Source: Arcobacter sp.
Lineage (GTDB): Bacteria; Campylobacterota; Campylobacteria; Campylobacterales; Arcobacteraceae
Assembly: GCA_020048055.1 (NCBI GenBank)
Contig: JAIFNA010000003.1
Span: 62,001-126,000, forward strand
Reading direction: 5' to 3'
Length of the DNA stretch: 64,000 nt
Made by a program: the position numbers and the translations under genes. Below, piece by piece: positions 37,636 to 47,336 of this stretch. The notes under the pieces are model-generated. The model searched no databases and was not told where the DNA came from. It worked only from the letters and a program-made list of their open reading frames with translations. Positions within the stretch are counted from its first letter, which is position 1. Each line of letters opens with the position of its first letter.

Positions 37636-38208
37636 ATGAATAAAAAAATATGTGGTATAGATGAAGCTGGAAGAGGACCACTTGCTGGTCCTCTTTGTGT
37701 TGCTGGAGTTATATTCAAAAAAGATATTGCAAATAATAAACAATTTACTTTTTTAAATGATAGTAAAAAACTTACAGAAAAAAAGAGGGAATTACTGTTT
37801 CCACTTATAAAGGAAAACTCCCATTACCATATTGTTTTAAAATCAAATCATGAAATTGATAAATTTGGAATTTCATATTGTCTAAAAACAGCAATTATGG
37901 AAATTATGAACAATATCCCAAAAGACGAGGGGATTAATTTTTTAATAGATGGAAACACATCTTTTGGAATTGAAAACTTAAATCATCTTATAAAAGCTGA
38001 CACATTAATAAAAGAAGTTTCAGCTGCATCCATTTTGGCAAAAGTTACAAGAGATAGATTTATGATGGAAATCTCTAAAGATTACCCTTTGTATGAATTT
38101 ACTAAACATAAAGGATATGGTACAGCCTTACATGTTGAAAAAATCAAATTATTTGGAAAATCAAATCTTCACAGACTTACTTTCAAACTGAAAGGGATAG
38201 ACAGCTAG
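37636..38208 (+). CDS. rnhB: Ribonuclease HII
   Basis: 190 residues with CGIDEAGRGPLAGPLCVAGV at the N terminus (catalytic Asp8 and Glu9) and the later IKADTLIKEVSAASILAKV with the third carboxylate. It removes RNA from RNA-DNA hybrids and starts ribonucleotide excision. Its stop codon shares the palindrome CTAG with the stop of the convergent yeiH-type gene. Confidence 0.96.
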   Translation: MNKKICGIDEAGRGPLAGPLCVAGVIFKKDIANNKQFTFLNDSKKLTEKKRELLFPLIKENSHYHIVLKSNHEIDKFGISYCLKTAIMEIMNNIPKDEGINFLIDGNTSFGIENLNHLIKADTLIKEVSAASILAKVTRDRFMMEISKDYPLYEFTKHKGYGTALHVEKIKLFGKSNLHRLTFKLKGIDS

Positions 38209-39206
38209 CGAATAAAGAATATAACAAACGAAAGAGTAAAGATTATTTGAATCAAAAAAATTAATGTCCCAACAAGAAGCGCAACTTTCCCATTTTCTTT
38301 TATTGAAGCAAATGTTATCCTAAGTCCAATCGCACCCATCGATACAAGAAGTAAAAAATTGCTGATTTTACTAATCAAATCTATAAAAATGTGTGGCAAC
38401 GAAATTAGTGTTGTAATAGTTGAAAACACTATAAAAAAGATTATAAATAGTGGAATATTTCTCCATACAGTTTTTAACGGATTGATAGATGCACTATTTT
38501 GTTGATTGTTGGAAATTTCCCCTTGTTCGCTTTTTACAAAAATAAATATCAATACAACAATCAAAAATGCTAGCATTAAAACTCTACCCATCTTTACAAT
38601 TGTTGCATTTGCTCCAGCAATATCCCCATAAGCAAACCCACCAGCAACTGCTTGTCCAACAGCTTGAAGTGTATTTCCCATAAAAATACCAGCTTCATTT
38701 TGATTTAGCCCAAGAGTCAATGCAAGCAAAGGGAGTAAAAACATCCCAACTGTGCCTAAAAAATTTATAACAGTTACGGAGATAGCAACATCAACTTCTT
38801 TTGCTTTAACTATATCTTTTGTAGCTCCAATAGCACTAGCACCACAAATTCCATTGCCAATCCCAAGCAAAAGTGAAAGCTTAAAATCGATTTTAAAAAG
38901 TTTTGAGATAAAGACTGAACTACCAATTGCAACAAAAATACCGATAATAATTAAAATAATTGTAACAATTCCAAGCTCTTGAAGTTTTGTAAAATCAAGT
39001 CCAAATCCCATCAATGCAACTGAAATAGCTAAAATATTTTTTTCACTATAACCAATGCCTGTATTATAAATTTTTGGAATTTGTATTGTATTTGAAATCA
39101 AGATTCCAAGTAAAATAGCCAAAACGGCGGAACCCAAAAAGATAAATTCCCCAAAAAATAAAGCCAAAACCGCTATAACTGATGATAATCCAATTCCATA
39201 TATCAT
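38205..39206 (-). CDS. YeiH-family membrane protein (putative sulfate exporter family)
   Basis: 333 residues with about ten membrane segments. Motifs ILLGILISNT, ISVALMGFGLDF, GIGNGICGASAIGAT and VGQAVAGGFAYGD are those of the YeiH/UPF0324 family, annotated as putative sulfate exporters and induced by sulfur compounds in some species. The start is placed at 39206 (MIYGIGL), which begins 14 bp after the alaS stop; a longer frame would overlap alaS. The substrate is not proven. Its end overlaps rnhB by 4 bp. Confidence 0.85.
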   Translation of the reverse strand: MIYGIGLSSVIAVLALFFGEFIFLGSAVLAILLGILISNTIQIPKIYNTGIGYSEKNILAISVALMGFGLDFTKLQELGIVTIILIIIGIFVAIGSSVFISKLFKIDFKLSLLLGIGNGICGASAIGATKDIVKAKEVDVAISVTVINFLGTVGMFLLPLLALTLGLNQNEAGIFMGNTLQAVGQAVAGGFAYGDIAGANATIVKMGRVLMLAFLIVVLIFIFVKSEQGEISNNQQNSASINPLKTVWRNIPLFIIFFIVFSTITTLISLPHIFIDLISKISNFLLLVSMGAIGLRITFASIKENGKVALLVGTLIFLIQIIFTLSFVIFFIR

Positions 39207-39219
39207 CTTTACTATCAGC

Positions 39220-41775
39220 TTAAATATTCTCTTTTGCAAAACTAAGTGCAAATTGTTTTGCTTCTTCTACCTTTGAGCTATCTTTACCGCCGGCTGATGC
39301 GAAGTCTGCTCTTCCGCCACCATTTCCGCCAACAATTGGAGCAACGGCTTTTACCCAATCTCCAGCTTTTAGGTTACAGTTTTTTACACCTGAGACCAAA
39401 GTTACCTTTTCATCTTTTGATTGAAGAAGAAGTACAGCTACACTCTCATTTCCGTTTTTAAGGTCATCTACAAGTTTTTTTATATCACCATGCAAAACTA
39501 CATCAACAACAACTTTAGTATTACCAATCATCATTTCACAAAGCGGTGATTGAATATTTTCATGTGCTGATTTTAGTTCACATTTGAGCTCTTTTATTTG
39601 CTCTTTTAATTTACTTATCCCTTGCAATGGCTCTTTTGTTTTGAGTTCATTTTCAATCAAAGAAAGTTTACCAATCGTATCTTTCGTATAATTAATTGCA
39701 CTTAATCCACAAACTGCTTCGATTCGACGAACCCCAGCGCTCACACCACGCTCGAATGTGATATAAAAACTACCAATAAGTCCCGTATTTTTAACATGTG
39801 TCCCACCACAAAACTCAACACTCACATCACCAAATTCAACAACTCTAACAACATCGCCATACTTTTCACCAAACATTGCTATCGCGCCTTTCTCTTTGGC
39901 TTTACCAATTGGTAACTCTTCAACGCTACCATCTATTGCATGTGCAATCATAGAATTTACAATATCTTGAACCTCATCAATTTGCTCTTTTGTAAGTGCT
40001 TTTGGATAGGTAAAATCAAATCTAAGTCTTTTGTCATCATTTAAACTTCCAGCTTGAGACACACTCTCCCCTAAAATCATCCTTAGTGCACTTTGTAAAA
40101 GATGTGTCGCACTATGATGTTTTGCAACTTCGGAACGATTAACAACAACAGCCTCAACAATTTCACCAACTTTTAGTGTTAAAGACTCAACTTCAACTTG
40201 TGACATATTTATGCCGTGAATTTTTTTTGTCTCTTTAACTATTGCTATATGTTCACCATCTTTTAAAGCACCAACATCACCCTCTTGTCCACCACTTGTG
40301 GCATAAAATGGTGTATTATCAAGAACTACCCAGCCAGTTGTGCCCTCTTGCAAAGTATGTACTTTTTTAAAACTGTCATCAAGTAAAGCGATAATTTTTG
40401 AACTACTTGCGGTATTTTCATAACCAATAAAATTATTTACACCTATCTCATCAAGTAAAGATTTAAAATCACCCTCATTTGCATCATCTCCACTACCTTT
40501 CCACGCAGCTTTTGCTTTTGCTTTTTGTTCACCCATACATCTCTCAAAAGTTTCAATATCAACTTGAAGATTTTTTTCCCTAAGCATATCTTCTGTTAAA
40601 TCAAGTGGGAATCCGTGAGTATCATAAAGATTAAATGCTACTTCACCGCTAAAGATATCTTTTGTATTGATAAGTTCTGCGTTAAAAAGCTCCATTCCGC
40701 TAGCAATAGTATGAAAAAATCTATCCTCTTCCATTGTTACTTGTTCATTTATAAAAGTGTGCTTTTCAATTAATTCATTATAGTGTTTACCCATAATATC
40801 AACTAGAGTATCAACAATATTTGCCATAAATGCTGTTCTAAATCCAAGTAAATAACCGTGTCTTACGGCTCTTCTTAAAATTCTTCGTAAAACATATCCT
40901 CTCCCTGCTTTATCAAAAAGTATCCCTTGACTTAACATAAAAGAAACTGTTCTAACATGGTCAGCAATAACCCTAAAACTACCAATATTTTTTTCATCAA
41001 TTTTTGATGGTGATAACGACTCAAGCTTATCAATCAAAGGCTTAAAAGTAGAGGAATCAAAATTATTTCTAACCCCTTCTTTGATAGCTGTAATTCGTTC
41101 AAGTCCCATTCCAGTGTCAATTGATGGTTTTGGCAATGGATTTAGTTTTCCATCCGCCGTTCTTTCATATTGCATAAATACTAAGTTCCAGATTTCTAAG
41201 AACCTATCGCCATCTCCCCCCATTTTATCTTCTGGGGAATTGAAGTATTCCTCCCCCTGGTCATAAAAAATCTCACTACAAGGTCCACAAGCTCCCGTTT
41301 CACCCATAGACCAAAAGTTATCTTTATCTCCAAATCTAACAATTCTATCACTTGAAATATGTTCACACCACATAACAAATGCTTCATCATCATCGTTATG
41401 AACAGTTACCCAGAGTTTATCTTTTGGTAAAGCCAAATTAATTGTAATGAATTCCCAAGCATAGGCGATAGCATCTTTTTTGAAATAATCACCAAATGAA
41501 AAATTTCCAAGCATCTCAAAAAGTGTATGATGTCTTGCTGTATAACCTACATTTTCAAGGTCATTGTGTTTTCCACCAGCTCTTACACAAAGCTGACAAC
41601 TTGTTGCTTTTGGATTTTGGGGAACTGGTATATTTCCTGTAAAAATATCTTTAAATTGAACCATTCCAGCATTTGTAAACAAAAGAGTTGCATCATCAGG
41701 GACAAGTGGCGAACTCTTAATGATTGTGTGGTTTTTACTATTGAAAAAGTCTAAAAATTCTTTTCTTATATTCAT
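39220..41775 (-). CDS. alaS: Alanine-tRNA ligase
   Basis: 851 residues from the ATG at 41775 ([16 protein letters not shown]), with AAAG upstream; the longer frame to 41817 is not family-like. The aminoacylation domain ([19 protein letters not shown]-type segment), the editing domain with the zinc motif HHSATHLL and CGGTHV, and the C-terminal DHHA1 domain ([15 protein letters not shown]) are all present. It charges tRNA-Ala and edits Ser/Gly. Confidence 0.97.
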   Translation of the reverse strand: MNIRKEFLDFFNSKNHTIIKSSPLVPDDATLLFTNAGMVQFKDIFTGNIPVPQNPKATSCQLCVRAGGKHNDLENVGYTARHHTLFEMLGNFSFGDYFKKDAIAYAWEFITINLALPKDKLWVTVHNDDDEAFVMWCEHISSDRIVRFGDKDNFWSMGETGACGPCSEIFYDQGEEYFNSPEDKMGGDGDRFLEIWNLVFMQYERTADGKLNPLPKPSIDTGMGLERITAIKEGVRNNFDSSTFKPLIDKLESLSPSKIDEKNIGSFRVIADHVRTVSFMLSQGILFDKAGRGYVLRRILRRAVRHGYLLGFRTAFMANIVDTLVDIMGKHYNELIEKHTFINEQVTMEEDRFFHTIASGMELFNAELINTKDIFSGEVAFNLYDTHGFPLDLTEDMLREKNLQVDIETFERCMGEQKAKAKAAWKGSGDDANEGDFKSLLDEIGVNNFIGYENTASSSKIIALLDDSFKKVHTLQEGTTGWVVLDNTPFYATSGGQEGDVGALKDGEHIAIVKETKKIHGINMSQVEVESLTLKVGEIVEAVVVNRSEVAKHHSATHLLQSALRMILGESVSQAGSLNDDKRLRFDFTYPKALTKEQIDEVQDIVNSMIAHAIDGSVEELPIGKAKEKGAIAMFGEKYGDVVRVVEFGDVSVEFCGGTHVKNTGLIGSFYITFERGVSAGVRRIEAVCGLSAINYTKDTIGKLSLIENELKTKEPLQGISKLKEQIKELKCELKSAHENIQSPLCEMMIGNTKVVVDVVLHGDIKKLVDDLKNGNESVAVLLLQSKDEKVTLVSGVKNCNLKAGDWVKAVAPIVGGNGGGRADFASAGGKDSSKVEEAKQFALSFAKENI

Positions 41776-42082
41776 CTTTATTATCCATATTTTATTTGAG
41801 GCAAAGATTATATCCAAAGCTACTATTATTTTTAATAAAAAACTACGATATTATCAACATTAATGATTTTTTGGCTCACTTTTTTTTAGCGTATTATTGA
41901 AATAGTTTCTAGGATAAAAAATTTAATAGCCCTCCAAAAGGTTGCTTAAAGAAAAACTTACCTATAATTTTTCCCACTAATTTTACGAAATCGTAATGAT
42001 TATGTTTTAAGTTTAAAAGTGGTTTTGGGTGTGAAATAACAAACTCAAAATAAAAAGTAAAATACAAATTAAGGACAAAAAA
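41776..42082. other. 307-bp intergenic region between alaS and trxA
   Basis: Divergent promoter region. It holds a plausible trxA promoter (TTGCTT 41942-41947, TATAAT 41963-41968) and a small palindrome TTACGA-AA-TCGTAA (41983-41996). No RNA gene (6S, SRP, tmRNA, RNase P) was recognised and no frame over 30 codons looks coding. Confidence 0.5.
41942..41968 (+). promoter_or_regulatory. Probable promoter of trxA
   Basis: TTGCTT at 41942-41947 and a perfect TATAAT at 41963-41968, with a short 15-bp spacer. The start point would be near 41975, giving a leader of about 108 nt that contains the palindrome at 41983-41996. Confidence 0.5.
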
Positions 42083-42400
42083 ATGGGAAAATATATTGAA
42101 TTATCAAATGAGAATTTTGAAGCAACAGTAAATGAGGGTGTTTCGTTAGTGGATTTCTGGGCTCCATGGTGTGGACCATGTAGAATGATCGCTCCAGTAA
42201 TTGAAGAGCTAGCAAATGATTTTGACGGTAAAGCAAATATCTGCAAAGTAAATACAGATGAGCAACAAGAATTAGCTAGCAAATTTGGTGTAAGATCAAT
42301 TCCTACAATTCTTTTAATGAAAGATGGAAAAGTAGTTGAAACTATGATTGGTGCTGCTTCTAAACAAGCATTTGCTGATAAGTTAAATAGTTTACTATAA
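42083..42400 (+). CDS. trxA: Thioredoxin 1
   Basis: 105 residues with the active site WAPWCGPCRM (Cys30, Cys33) and the cis-proline in RSIPTIL. It reduces cytoplasmic disulfides and is recharged by the TrxB encoded 82 bp downstream. A strong hairpin between the two genes (42421-42454) suggests that part of the transcript ends after trxA, so more thioredoxin than reductase would be made. Confidence 0.98.
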   Translation: MGKYIELSNENFEATVNEGVSLVDFWAPWCGPCRMIAPVIEELANDFDGKANICKVNTDEQQELASKFGVRSIPTILLMKDGKVVETMIGAASKQAFADKLNSLL

Positions 42401-42420
42401 TCATTAGATGTAACTAAAAT

Positions 42421-42460
42421 AAAAAGGTTGGGTATTAAGTTATCCGACCTTTTTATATTT
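42421..42460 (+). terminator. Terminator between trxA and trxB
   Basis: A 14-bp stem (42421-42434 / 42441-42454, two G-T wobbles) with a 6-nt loop, its 3' arm ending in TTTTT followed by ATATTT. It is a good intrinsic terminator candidate that may be partly read through to trxB. Confidence 0.8.
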
Positions 42461-42482
42461 AACACCACAAAAAAGGATAAAT

Positions 42483-43412
42483 ATGTTGGATTTTGCAATT
42501 ATCGGAGGGGGTCCTGCTGGACTTACAGCTGGACTTTATGCCACAAGAGGTGGACTTAAAAATGTTGTTATGTTTGAAAAAGGACTTCCAGGCGGACAAA
42601 TAACACAAAGTAGTGAAATTGAAAACTATCCTGGTCAAATTGATGTTGTAACTGGAATGGAGCTTATGGAAAAGTGGCCTGAACAATGTAAAAGATTTGG
42701 TCTTCAACACCAAATGAACGAAGTGTCAAAAGTTACTAAAAATGGAGATATTTTTCAACTTTTACTAGGAACTGGTGAAATAATTGAAGCAAAATCTGTT
42801 TTAATAGCAACAGGGAGCGTTCCAAAACCAGCAAATATCAAAGGTGAAAAAGAATTTTTTGGAAAAGGTGTAAGTACTTGTGCTACTTGCGATGGATTCT
42901 TTTATAGAAACAAAGATGTAGCTGTTATTGGCGGTGGAGATACTGCTGTTGAAGAGGCTATCTTTTTAGCAAATATCTGTAAAACTGTATATGTAGTACA
43001 CAGGAGAGATGAATTTAGAGCATCACCTCATGAAGTTGAAAAAATGAATAAAACAAAAAATATTATTCAGGTTTTAAGTCATACAAGCGATGAAATTATT
43101 GGTGATATGAGTGGGGTTACTGGTTTGATTGTAACATCAAAAGATACAAATGAAACGAAAACGTTAGATGTCCATGGTGTTTTTGTTTTTGTTGGTCGTA
43201 ATGTATTAAATCAAACACTAATTCAAGATGATGGTAGCTTTTTGTGTGAAACAAATAGTTCAGGTGAAGTTATAGTTGATTTAAATATGAAAACTTCTAT
43301 TCCAGGACTGTTTGCGGCTGGTGATATTAGAATAAATGCGCCAAAACAAGTTGTTTGTGCAGCTGGTGATGGCGCTACTGCTGGAATTGGTGCTATTGCA
43401 TATTTGCAATAA
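42483..43412 (+). CDS. trxB: Thioredoxin reductase
   Basis: 309 residues. FAD motif [12 protein letters not shown] at the N terminus, redox pair CATC (Cys133, Cys136), NADPH motif [12 protein letters not shown] and the second FAD motif GLFAAGDIR near the end. It is a low-molecular-weight thioredoxin reductase that recharges TrxA. The ribosome-binding site AAAAGGA lies before the ATG. Confidence 0.97.
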   Translation: MLDFAIIGGGPAGLTAGLYATRGGLKNVVMFEKGLPGGQITQSSEIENYPGQIDVVTGMELMEKWPEQCKRFGLQHQMNEVSKVTKNGDIFQLLLGTGEIIEAKSVLIATGSVPKPANIKGEKEFFGKGVSTCATCDGFFYRNKDVAVIGGGDTAVEEAIFLANICKTVYVVHRRDEFRASPHEVEKMNKTKNIIQVLSHTSDEIIGDMSGVTGLIVTSKDTNETKTLDVHGVFVFVGRNVLNQTLIQDDGSFLCETNSSGEVIVDLNMKTSIPGLFAAGDIRINAPKQVVCAAGDGATAGIGAIAYLQ

Positions 43413-43485
43413 ATTAAAAATTTCATTGTCACAATTGACTATCAAAAAATGATTAGTCAAAAACAAAATTAAGGGAAAATAATAG

Positions 43486-44259
43486 ATGTTAAAAGTTGGA
43501 ATTTTAGGAAGTACTGGTAGGGTTGGCTCACTACTTATTGATGATTTGGAAAATAATGAAAATATGCAAGTTGGAAGTGTTCATGTATTTGATGAACTTA
43601 AAAAAGCACTTCCAAAAGATGCAGTAGTAACAAATGATATGAAAACTATGTTAGCTAATTGTAATGTTGTGATTGATTTTTCAGCTCCAAAAGCAACAGA
43701 AGAATTGCTAAATAGTGTAATCTCAATTGGTGGAAATAAACCACTAGTAATTGCTACAACCGGATTTAATGAACACCAAAAAAACCTTCTTATGGAAGCT
43801 AGTAAAATAACTCCAATTCTTTACGCAACAAATATGAGTTTGGGCGTAGCTGTTCTAAATAAACTTGTATCTTTAGCATCTAAAACTTTAAGAGATTTTG
43901 ACTGCGAAATAGTAGAGCAACACCACAAACATAAAGTTGACAGCCCGAGCGGAACAGCTTTAACTTTAGCAGAACATGCAGCAAGCGCAAGAGAACTTGA
44001 ACTTAATAATGTAAGAGTTAGTGGTAGAGATGGTGTGATTGGTGCTAGAACCAAAAATGAGATTGGTGTTATGAGTTTAAGAGGTGGTGATATTGTAGGA
44101 CGACATACTGTTGGATTTTATAACGATGGAGAATTTTTGGAACTTAACCACACTGCTACATCAAGAAATACTTTTAGCAAAGGTGCAATCAAAGCGGCTA
44201 TGTGGCTTTCAACTCAAGAAAATGGTTTATACTCAATAAACGATTGTTTAGGACTTTAA
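43486..44259 (+). CDS. dapB: 4-hydroxy-tetrahydrodipicolinate reductase
   Basis: 257 residues. N-terminal Rossmann motif GILGSTGRVG (usually GxxGRMG) and substrate motif EQHHKHKVDSPSGTAL with the catalytic His and Lys. It makes tetrahydrodipicolinate for lysine and meso-diaminopimelate of the cell wall. purF starts one base after its stop. Confidence 0.96.
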   Translation: MLKVGILGSTGRVGSLLIDDLENNENMQVGSVHVFDELKKALPKDAVVTNDMKTMLANCNVVIDFSAPKATEELLNSVISIGGNKPLVIATTGFNEHQKNLLMEASKITPILYATNMSLGVAVLNKLVSLASKTLRDFDCEIVEQHHKHKVDSPSGTALTLAEHAASARELELNNVRVSGRDGVIGARTKNEIGVMSLRGGDIVGRHTVGFYNDGEFLELNHTATSRNTFSKGAIKAAMWLSTQENGLYSINDCLGL

Positions 44260-44260
44260 T

Positions 44261-45616
44261 ATGTGTGCGATAGTAGGAATTTATGGAAATGATAATGCAG
44301 CAAGATTAGCAAGCGCAGCACTTTTTGCGATGCAACATCGTGGACATGAAGCAACTGGAATTAGTAGCGGTGGATACAACGATAAAAAAATATATACTGT
44401 TAAAAACAGAGGTTATGTTAGAGATGTTTACACCGAACAGGCATTTAAAATTCTTCAAGGGGATATGGCAATAGGGCATAATAGATATTCAACTGCAGGA
44501 AGTGATTCTGTTTTTGATGCTCAACCAATTCATGCAAAATATAAACTTGGTGAAATCTCAATTGTCCACAATGGAAACCTTATAAATAAAGATGAAGTTA
44601 GGCAAAAACTTATAGATGATGGTGCAATTTTTCAAACAGGGATGGATACGGAAAATTTAATTCACCTAATTGCAAAATCATCTAAAGATAGACTTACAGA
44701 TAGAATTAAAGAAGCCCTGCAAAAAGTAAAGGGTGCATACAATTTCATAATTCAAAGCAGAAGTAAGTTATTTGTGATTAGAGATCAACACGGGATTCGT
44801 CCTCTTAGTTTGGGCAGATTAAAAAGTGGTGGCTGGATAGTGGCAAGTGAAACTTGTGCATTCGATTTAGTTGAGGCGGAATTTATAAGAGATGTAAGAC
44901 CTGGTGAAATGCTTATTTTATCAGACAAAGATAGTGAACCTGAATCAATTCAACTTTTTGAAGGTTTCCCTTTTAGACCTTGTGCATTTGAATATATCTA
45001 TTTTGCAAGACCAGATAGTGTAATTGATGGGAAAAGTGTATATAAAGCGCGAGAAAATATGGGTAAAGCTTTAGCTTCAAATGATATTGGAAACGGTATT
45101 TTTGCAGATATGGTTATACCAGTTCCAGATAGTGGAGTTCCAGCTGCACTTGGTTATGCGCAACAAAGTGGAATACCTTTTGAACTTGGCATTATCAGAA
45201 ATCACTATGTTGGAAGAACATTTATAGAGCCAACACAAGAGATGAGAAATATTAAAGTCAAAATGAAACTTAATCCTATGAAATCCCTGATTAATGGAAA
45301 ATCACTCATTGTGATTGATGATAGTATTGTAAGGGGAACTACGAGTAAAAGAATTGTACAAATGCTTAAAGAAGCAGGGGCCAAAGAGGTTCATTTTAGG
45401 GTTGCAAGTCCTATGATTCAACATCCATGTTTTTATGGAATAGATACTCCAACAAAAGAGGAACTGATAAATGCTAGGATGAGTAAAGAAGAAGTGTGTA
45501 AATACATTGGTGCCGATTCTTTAGAATATATCTCACTTGAAAACCTAAAAGATGCACTTGGAAACGATAGAAACTACTCAATGGTAAGTTTTGATGGCGA
45601 TTATTTTATTGTATAG
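44261..45616 (+). CDS. purF: Amidophosphoribosyltransferase
   Basis: 451 residues. Cys2 is the glutaminase nucleophile directly after Met (MCAIVGIYG), so there is no propeptide as in the Bacillus type. The PRPP-binding motif is IVIDDSIVRGTTSKR. It catalyses the first committed step of purine synthesis, making phosphoribosylamine from PRPP and glutamine. It is coupled to dapB. Confidence 0.97.
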   Translation: MCAIVGIYGNDNAARLASAALFAMQHRGHEATGISSGGYNDKKIYTVKNRGYVRDVYTEQAFKILQGDMAIGHNRYSTAGSDSVFDAQPIHAKYKLGEISIVHNGNLINKDEVRQKLIDDGAIFQTGMDTENLIHLIAKSSKDRLTDRIKEALQKVKGAYNFIIQSRSKLFVIRDQHGIRPLSLGRLKSGGWIVASETCAFDLVEAEFIRDVRPGEMLILSDKDSEPESIQLFEGFPFRPCAFEYIYFARPDSVIDGKSVYKARENMGKALASNDIGNGIFADMVIPVPDSGVPAALGYAQQSGIPFELGIIRNHYVGRTFIEPTQEMRNIKVKMKLNPMKSLINGKSLIVIDDSIVRGTTSKRIVQMLKEAGAKEVHFRVASPMIQHPCFYGIDTPTKEELINARMSKEEVCKYIGADSLEYISLENLKDALGNDRNYSMVSFDGDYFIV

Positions 45617-45630
45617 GATATGATTTTTAA

Positions 45631-46626
45631 TTGAAACAGCTCCTAACGATAGGTAAATACTTCAAAAATAAATTTGGAGAGAAAGTTTACAAAATACCAA
45701 TTAGTATAAGTGGATTTACCTGTCCAAATATAGATGGAACAGTCGCAAAAGGTGGCTGTACATTTTGCGAGAATGAATCTTTTTCGCCAAATCTAACAGA
45801 CAAATCAAAATTTAAATTAAATTTATCAAGCACACAAAATCCATATTTAGCGAAACAATTACTTCAGCTAGAAATGCAATTTATTGCAACATCACAAAGA
45901 TTAAGTAAAAAATTTGGTGCTAAAAAATTTATTGTCTATTTTCAATCTTTTACAAACACTTATGCTCCAATAGATACACTAAAAGCATTATATGAAAAAG
46001 CATTATCATTTGAAAATGTAGTTGGACTTAGCATAGGGACAAGAACAGACTGCATAACAGACGAAACAATAGATTTTTTAGTATCGCTTTCAAAGAGAGA
46101 ACTTCCTCTTTACCTTATAAATGAAAAAACAAAAACTTCAACATATGAAATATGGGTTGAATATGGAATTCAATCTATTTTTGATGAAACTTTACTAAAA
46201 ATAAATCGTGGTCACGATTTTGCAAATGTAAAAGAGTGGATAACAAAAACAAAAAATAGTGGTCTACTTGTATGTGGGCATTTAATTTTTGGACTTCCAG
46301 ATGAAACAGAGGAGATGATGTTACAAACAGTTACAGAATCAATAAATTTAAATATTGACTCAATTAAATTTCACCCCCTATATGTTACAAAAAATACATT
46401 ACTTACTTCTGAATATTTAAAGGGAAATTTTAAACCAATAAGTGAAGAGCTTTACATTAAAATACTCGTAAAATCTATTAAGCTTCTCCCATCAAAGATT
46501 TCAATATCAAGGCTAACAGCAGGGATTGAAAACGATTCCTTGCTTGATCCTTTGTGGTGTAAAAATAAACATCACCAAATGAAAAATATAAAATCTGCTC
46601 TTTTACAAGAAAATCTTTTTTACTAA
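45631..46626 (+). CDS. Radical SAM protein, TIGR01212/YhcC family
   Basis: 331 residues starting at TTG (the only plausible start; AGGAT lies 11 bases upstream). The cluster cysteines follow the family spacing C-x14-C-x2-C in CPNIDGTVAKGGCTFC, followed by AKKFIVYFQSFTNTYAP. YhcC-type proteins are common radical SAM enzymes of unproven function, possibly in RNA modification. It is 14 bp after purF and likely the last gene of trxB-dapB-purF. Confidence 0.85.
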   Translation: MKQLLTIGKYFKNKFGEKVYKIPISISGFTCPNIDGTVAKGGCTFCENESFSPNLTDKSKFKLNLSSTQNPYLAKQLLQLEMQFIATSQRLSKKFGAKKFIVYFQSFTNTYAPIDTLKALYEKALSFENVVGLSIGTRTDCITDETIDFLVSLSKRELPLYLINEKTKTSTYEIWVEYGIQSIFDETLLKINRGHDFANVKEWITKTKNSGLLVCGHLIFGLPDETEEMMLQTVTESINLNIDSIKFHPLYVTKNTLLTSEYLKGNFKPISEELYIKILVKSIKLLPSKISISRLTAGIENDSLLDPLWCKNKHHQMKNIKSALLQENLFY

Positions 46627-46730
46627 AACAGATCCTCACTATTTTCTATTTATTATAATATTAATAATTTTAAATAATAATTTTTATCTATTTTTACAAA
46701 AGTAAACCAATAGATTAAGAAATTTAACAT

Positions 46731-46736
46731 TATAAT
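46731..46736 (+). promoter_or_regulatory. -10 element of petABC
   Basis: Perfect TATAAT 34 bp before the petA start, without a consensus -35 hexamer at the right distance. The intergenic region before it (46627-46730) is A/T-rich and shows no gene. Confidence 0.6.
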
Positions 46737-46769
46737 GACAAGCTAAAAATTTATTACAAGGAAAAAAGT

Positions 46770-47327
46770 ATGTCTGAAAGTATGAATAGACGAGATGCAA
46801 TGGGAATTGCATTTGGTGCATGCGCTGCTGTTGGTGGTGTATTTGCTCTTGCAGGTATGAAAAAAGCTTGGGATCCACTTCCAAGTGTAAAAGCAGCAGG
46901 AACAACTGTTGTAGATATCTCAAAAGCTGAACCAAATGTTCTTTATACAGAAAAATGGAGAGGTAAACCAATTTTTATTGTTAAAAAAACAGCTGAAATG
47001 GTTGCTGCTTCTAGCGAAGATGTTAAAAAAAGAGATGTTATTATAGGAAGCGACCATTATATGATTTGTATTGGACTATGTACACACTTAGGTTGCATCC
47101 CATCATACGATCCAAAAAATGCTACAAATAATGAAGCATTTTTATGTGCATGTCATGGGGCAACATACAACCAATCTGGTATAAACACAAAAGCACCTGC
47201 TCCACTACCGATGTTAATTCCAGAGTTTAAAATTGCAGATGGACAAATAATCATTGGTGAAGCTGGTCCTGAATATGAAAAAATGAAAGCTGCTGGTGTG
47301 CTTGGCGCAACACCACTAAAAGCGTAA
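46770..47327 (+). CDS. petA: Cytochrome bc1 Rieske iron-sulfur subunit
   Basis: 185 residues. A twin-arginine-like start (NRRDAMGIAFG) leads into one membrane anchor at about 12-30. The [2Fe-2S] motifs are CTHLGC (Cys104, His106, Cys109) and CACHG (Cys126, Cys128, His129). It takes electrons from quinol and passes them to cytochrome c. It is the first gene of petABC, 9 bp before petB. Confidence 0.96.
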   Translation: MSESMNRRDAMGIAFGACAAVGGVFALAGMKKAWDPLPSVKAAGTTVVDISKAEPNVLYTEKWRGKPIFIVKKTAEMVAASSEDVKKRDVIIGSDHYMICIGLCTHLGCIPSYDPKNATNNEAFLCACHGATYNQSGINTKAPAPLPMLIPEFKIADGQIIIGEAGPEYEKMKAAGVLGATPLKA

Positions 47328-47336
47328 GGGGTAACA

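Noticed and set aside
41776-42082. Small stable RNA (6S, SRP or similar) before trxA
   Set aside because: No conserved core or long hairpin was found; only promoter-like elements are visible.
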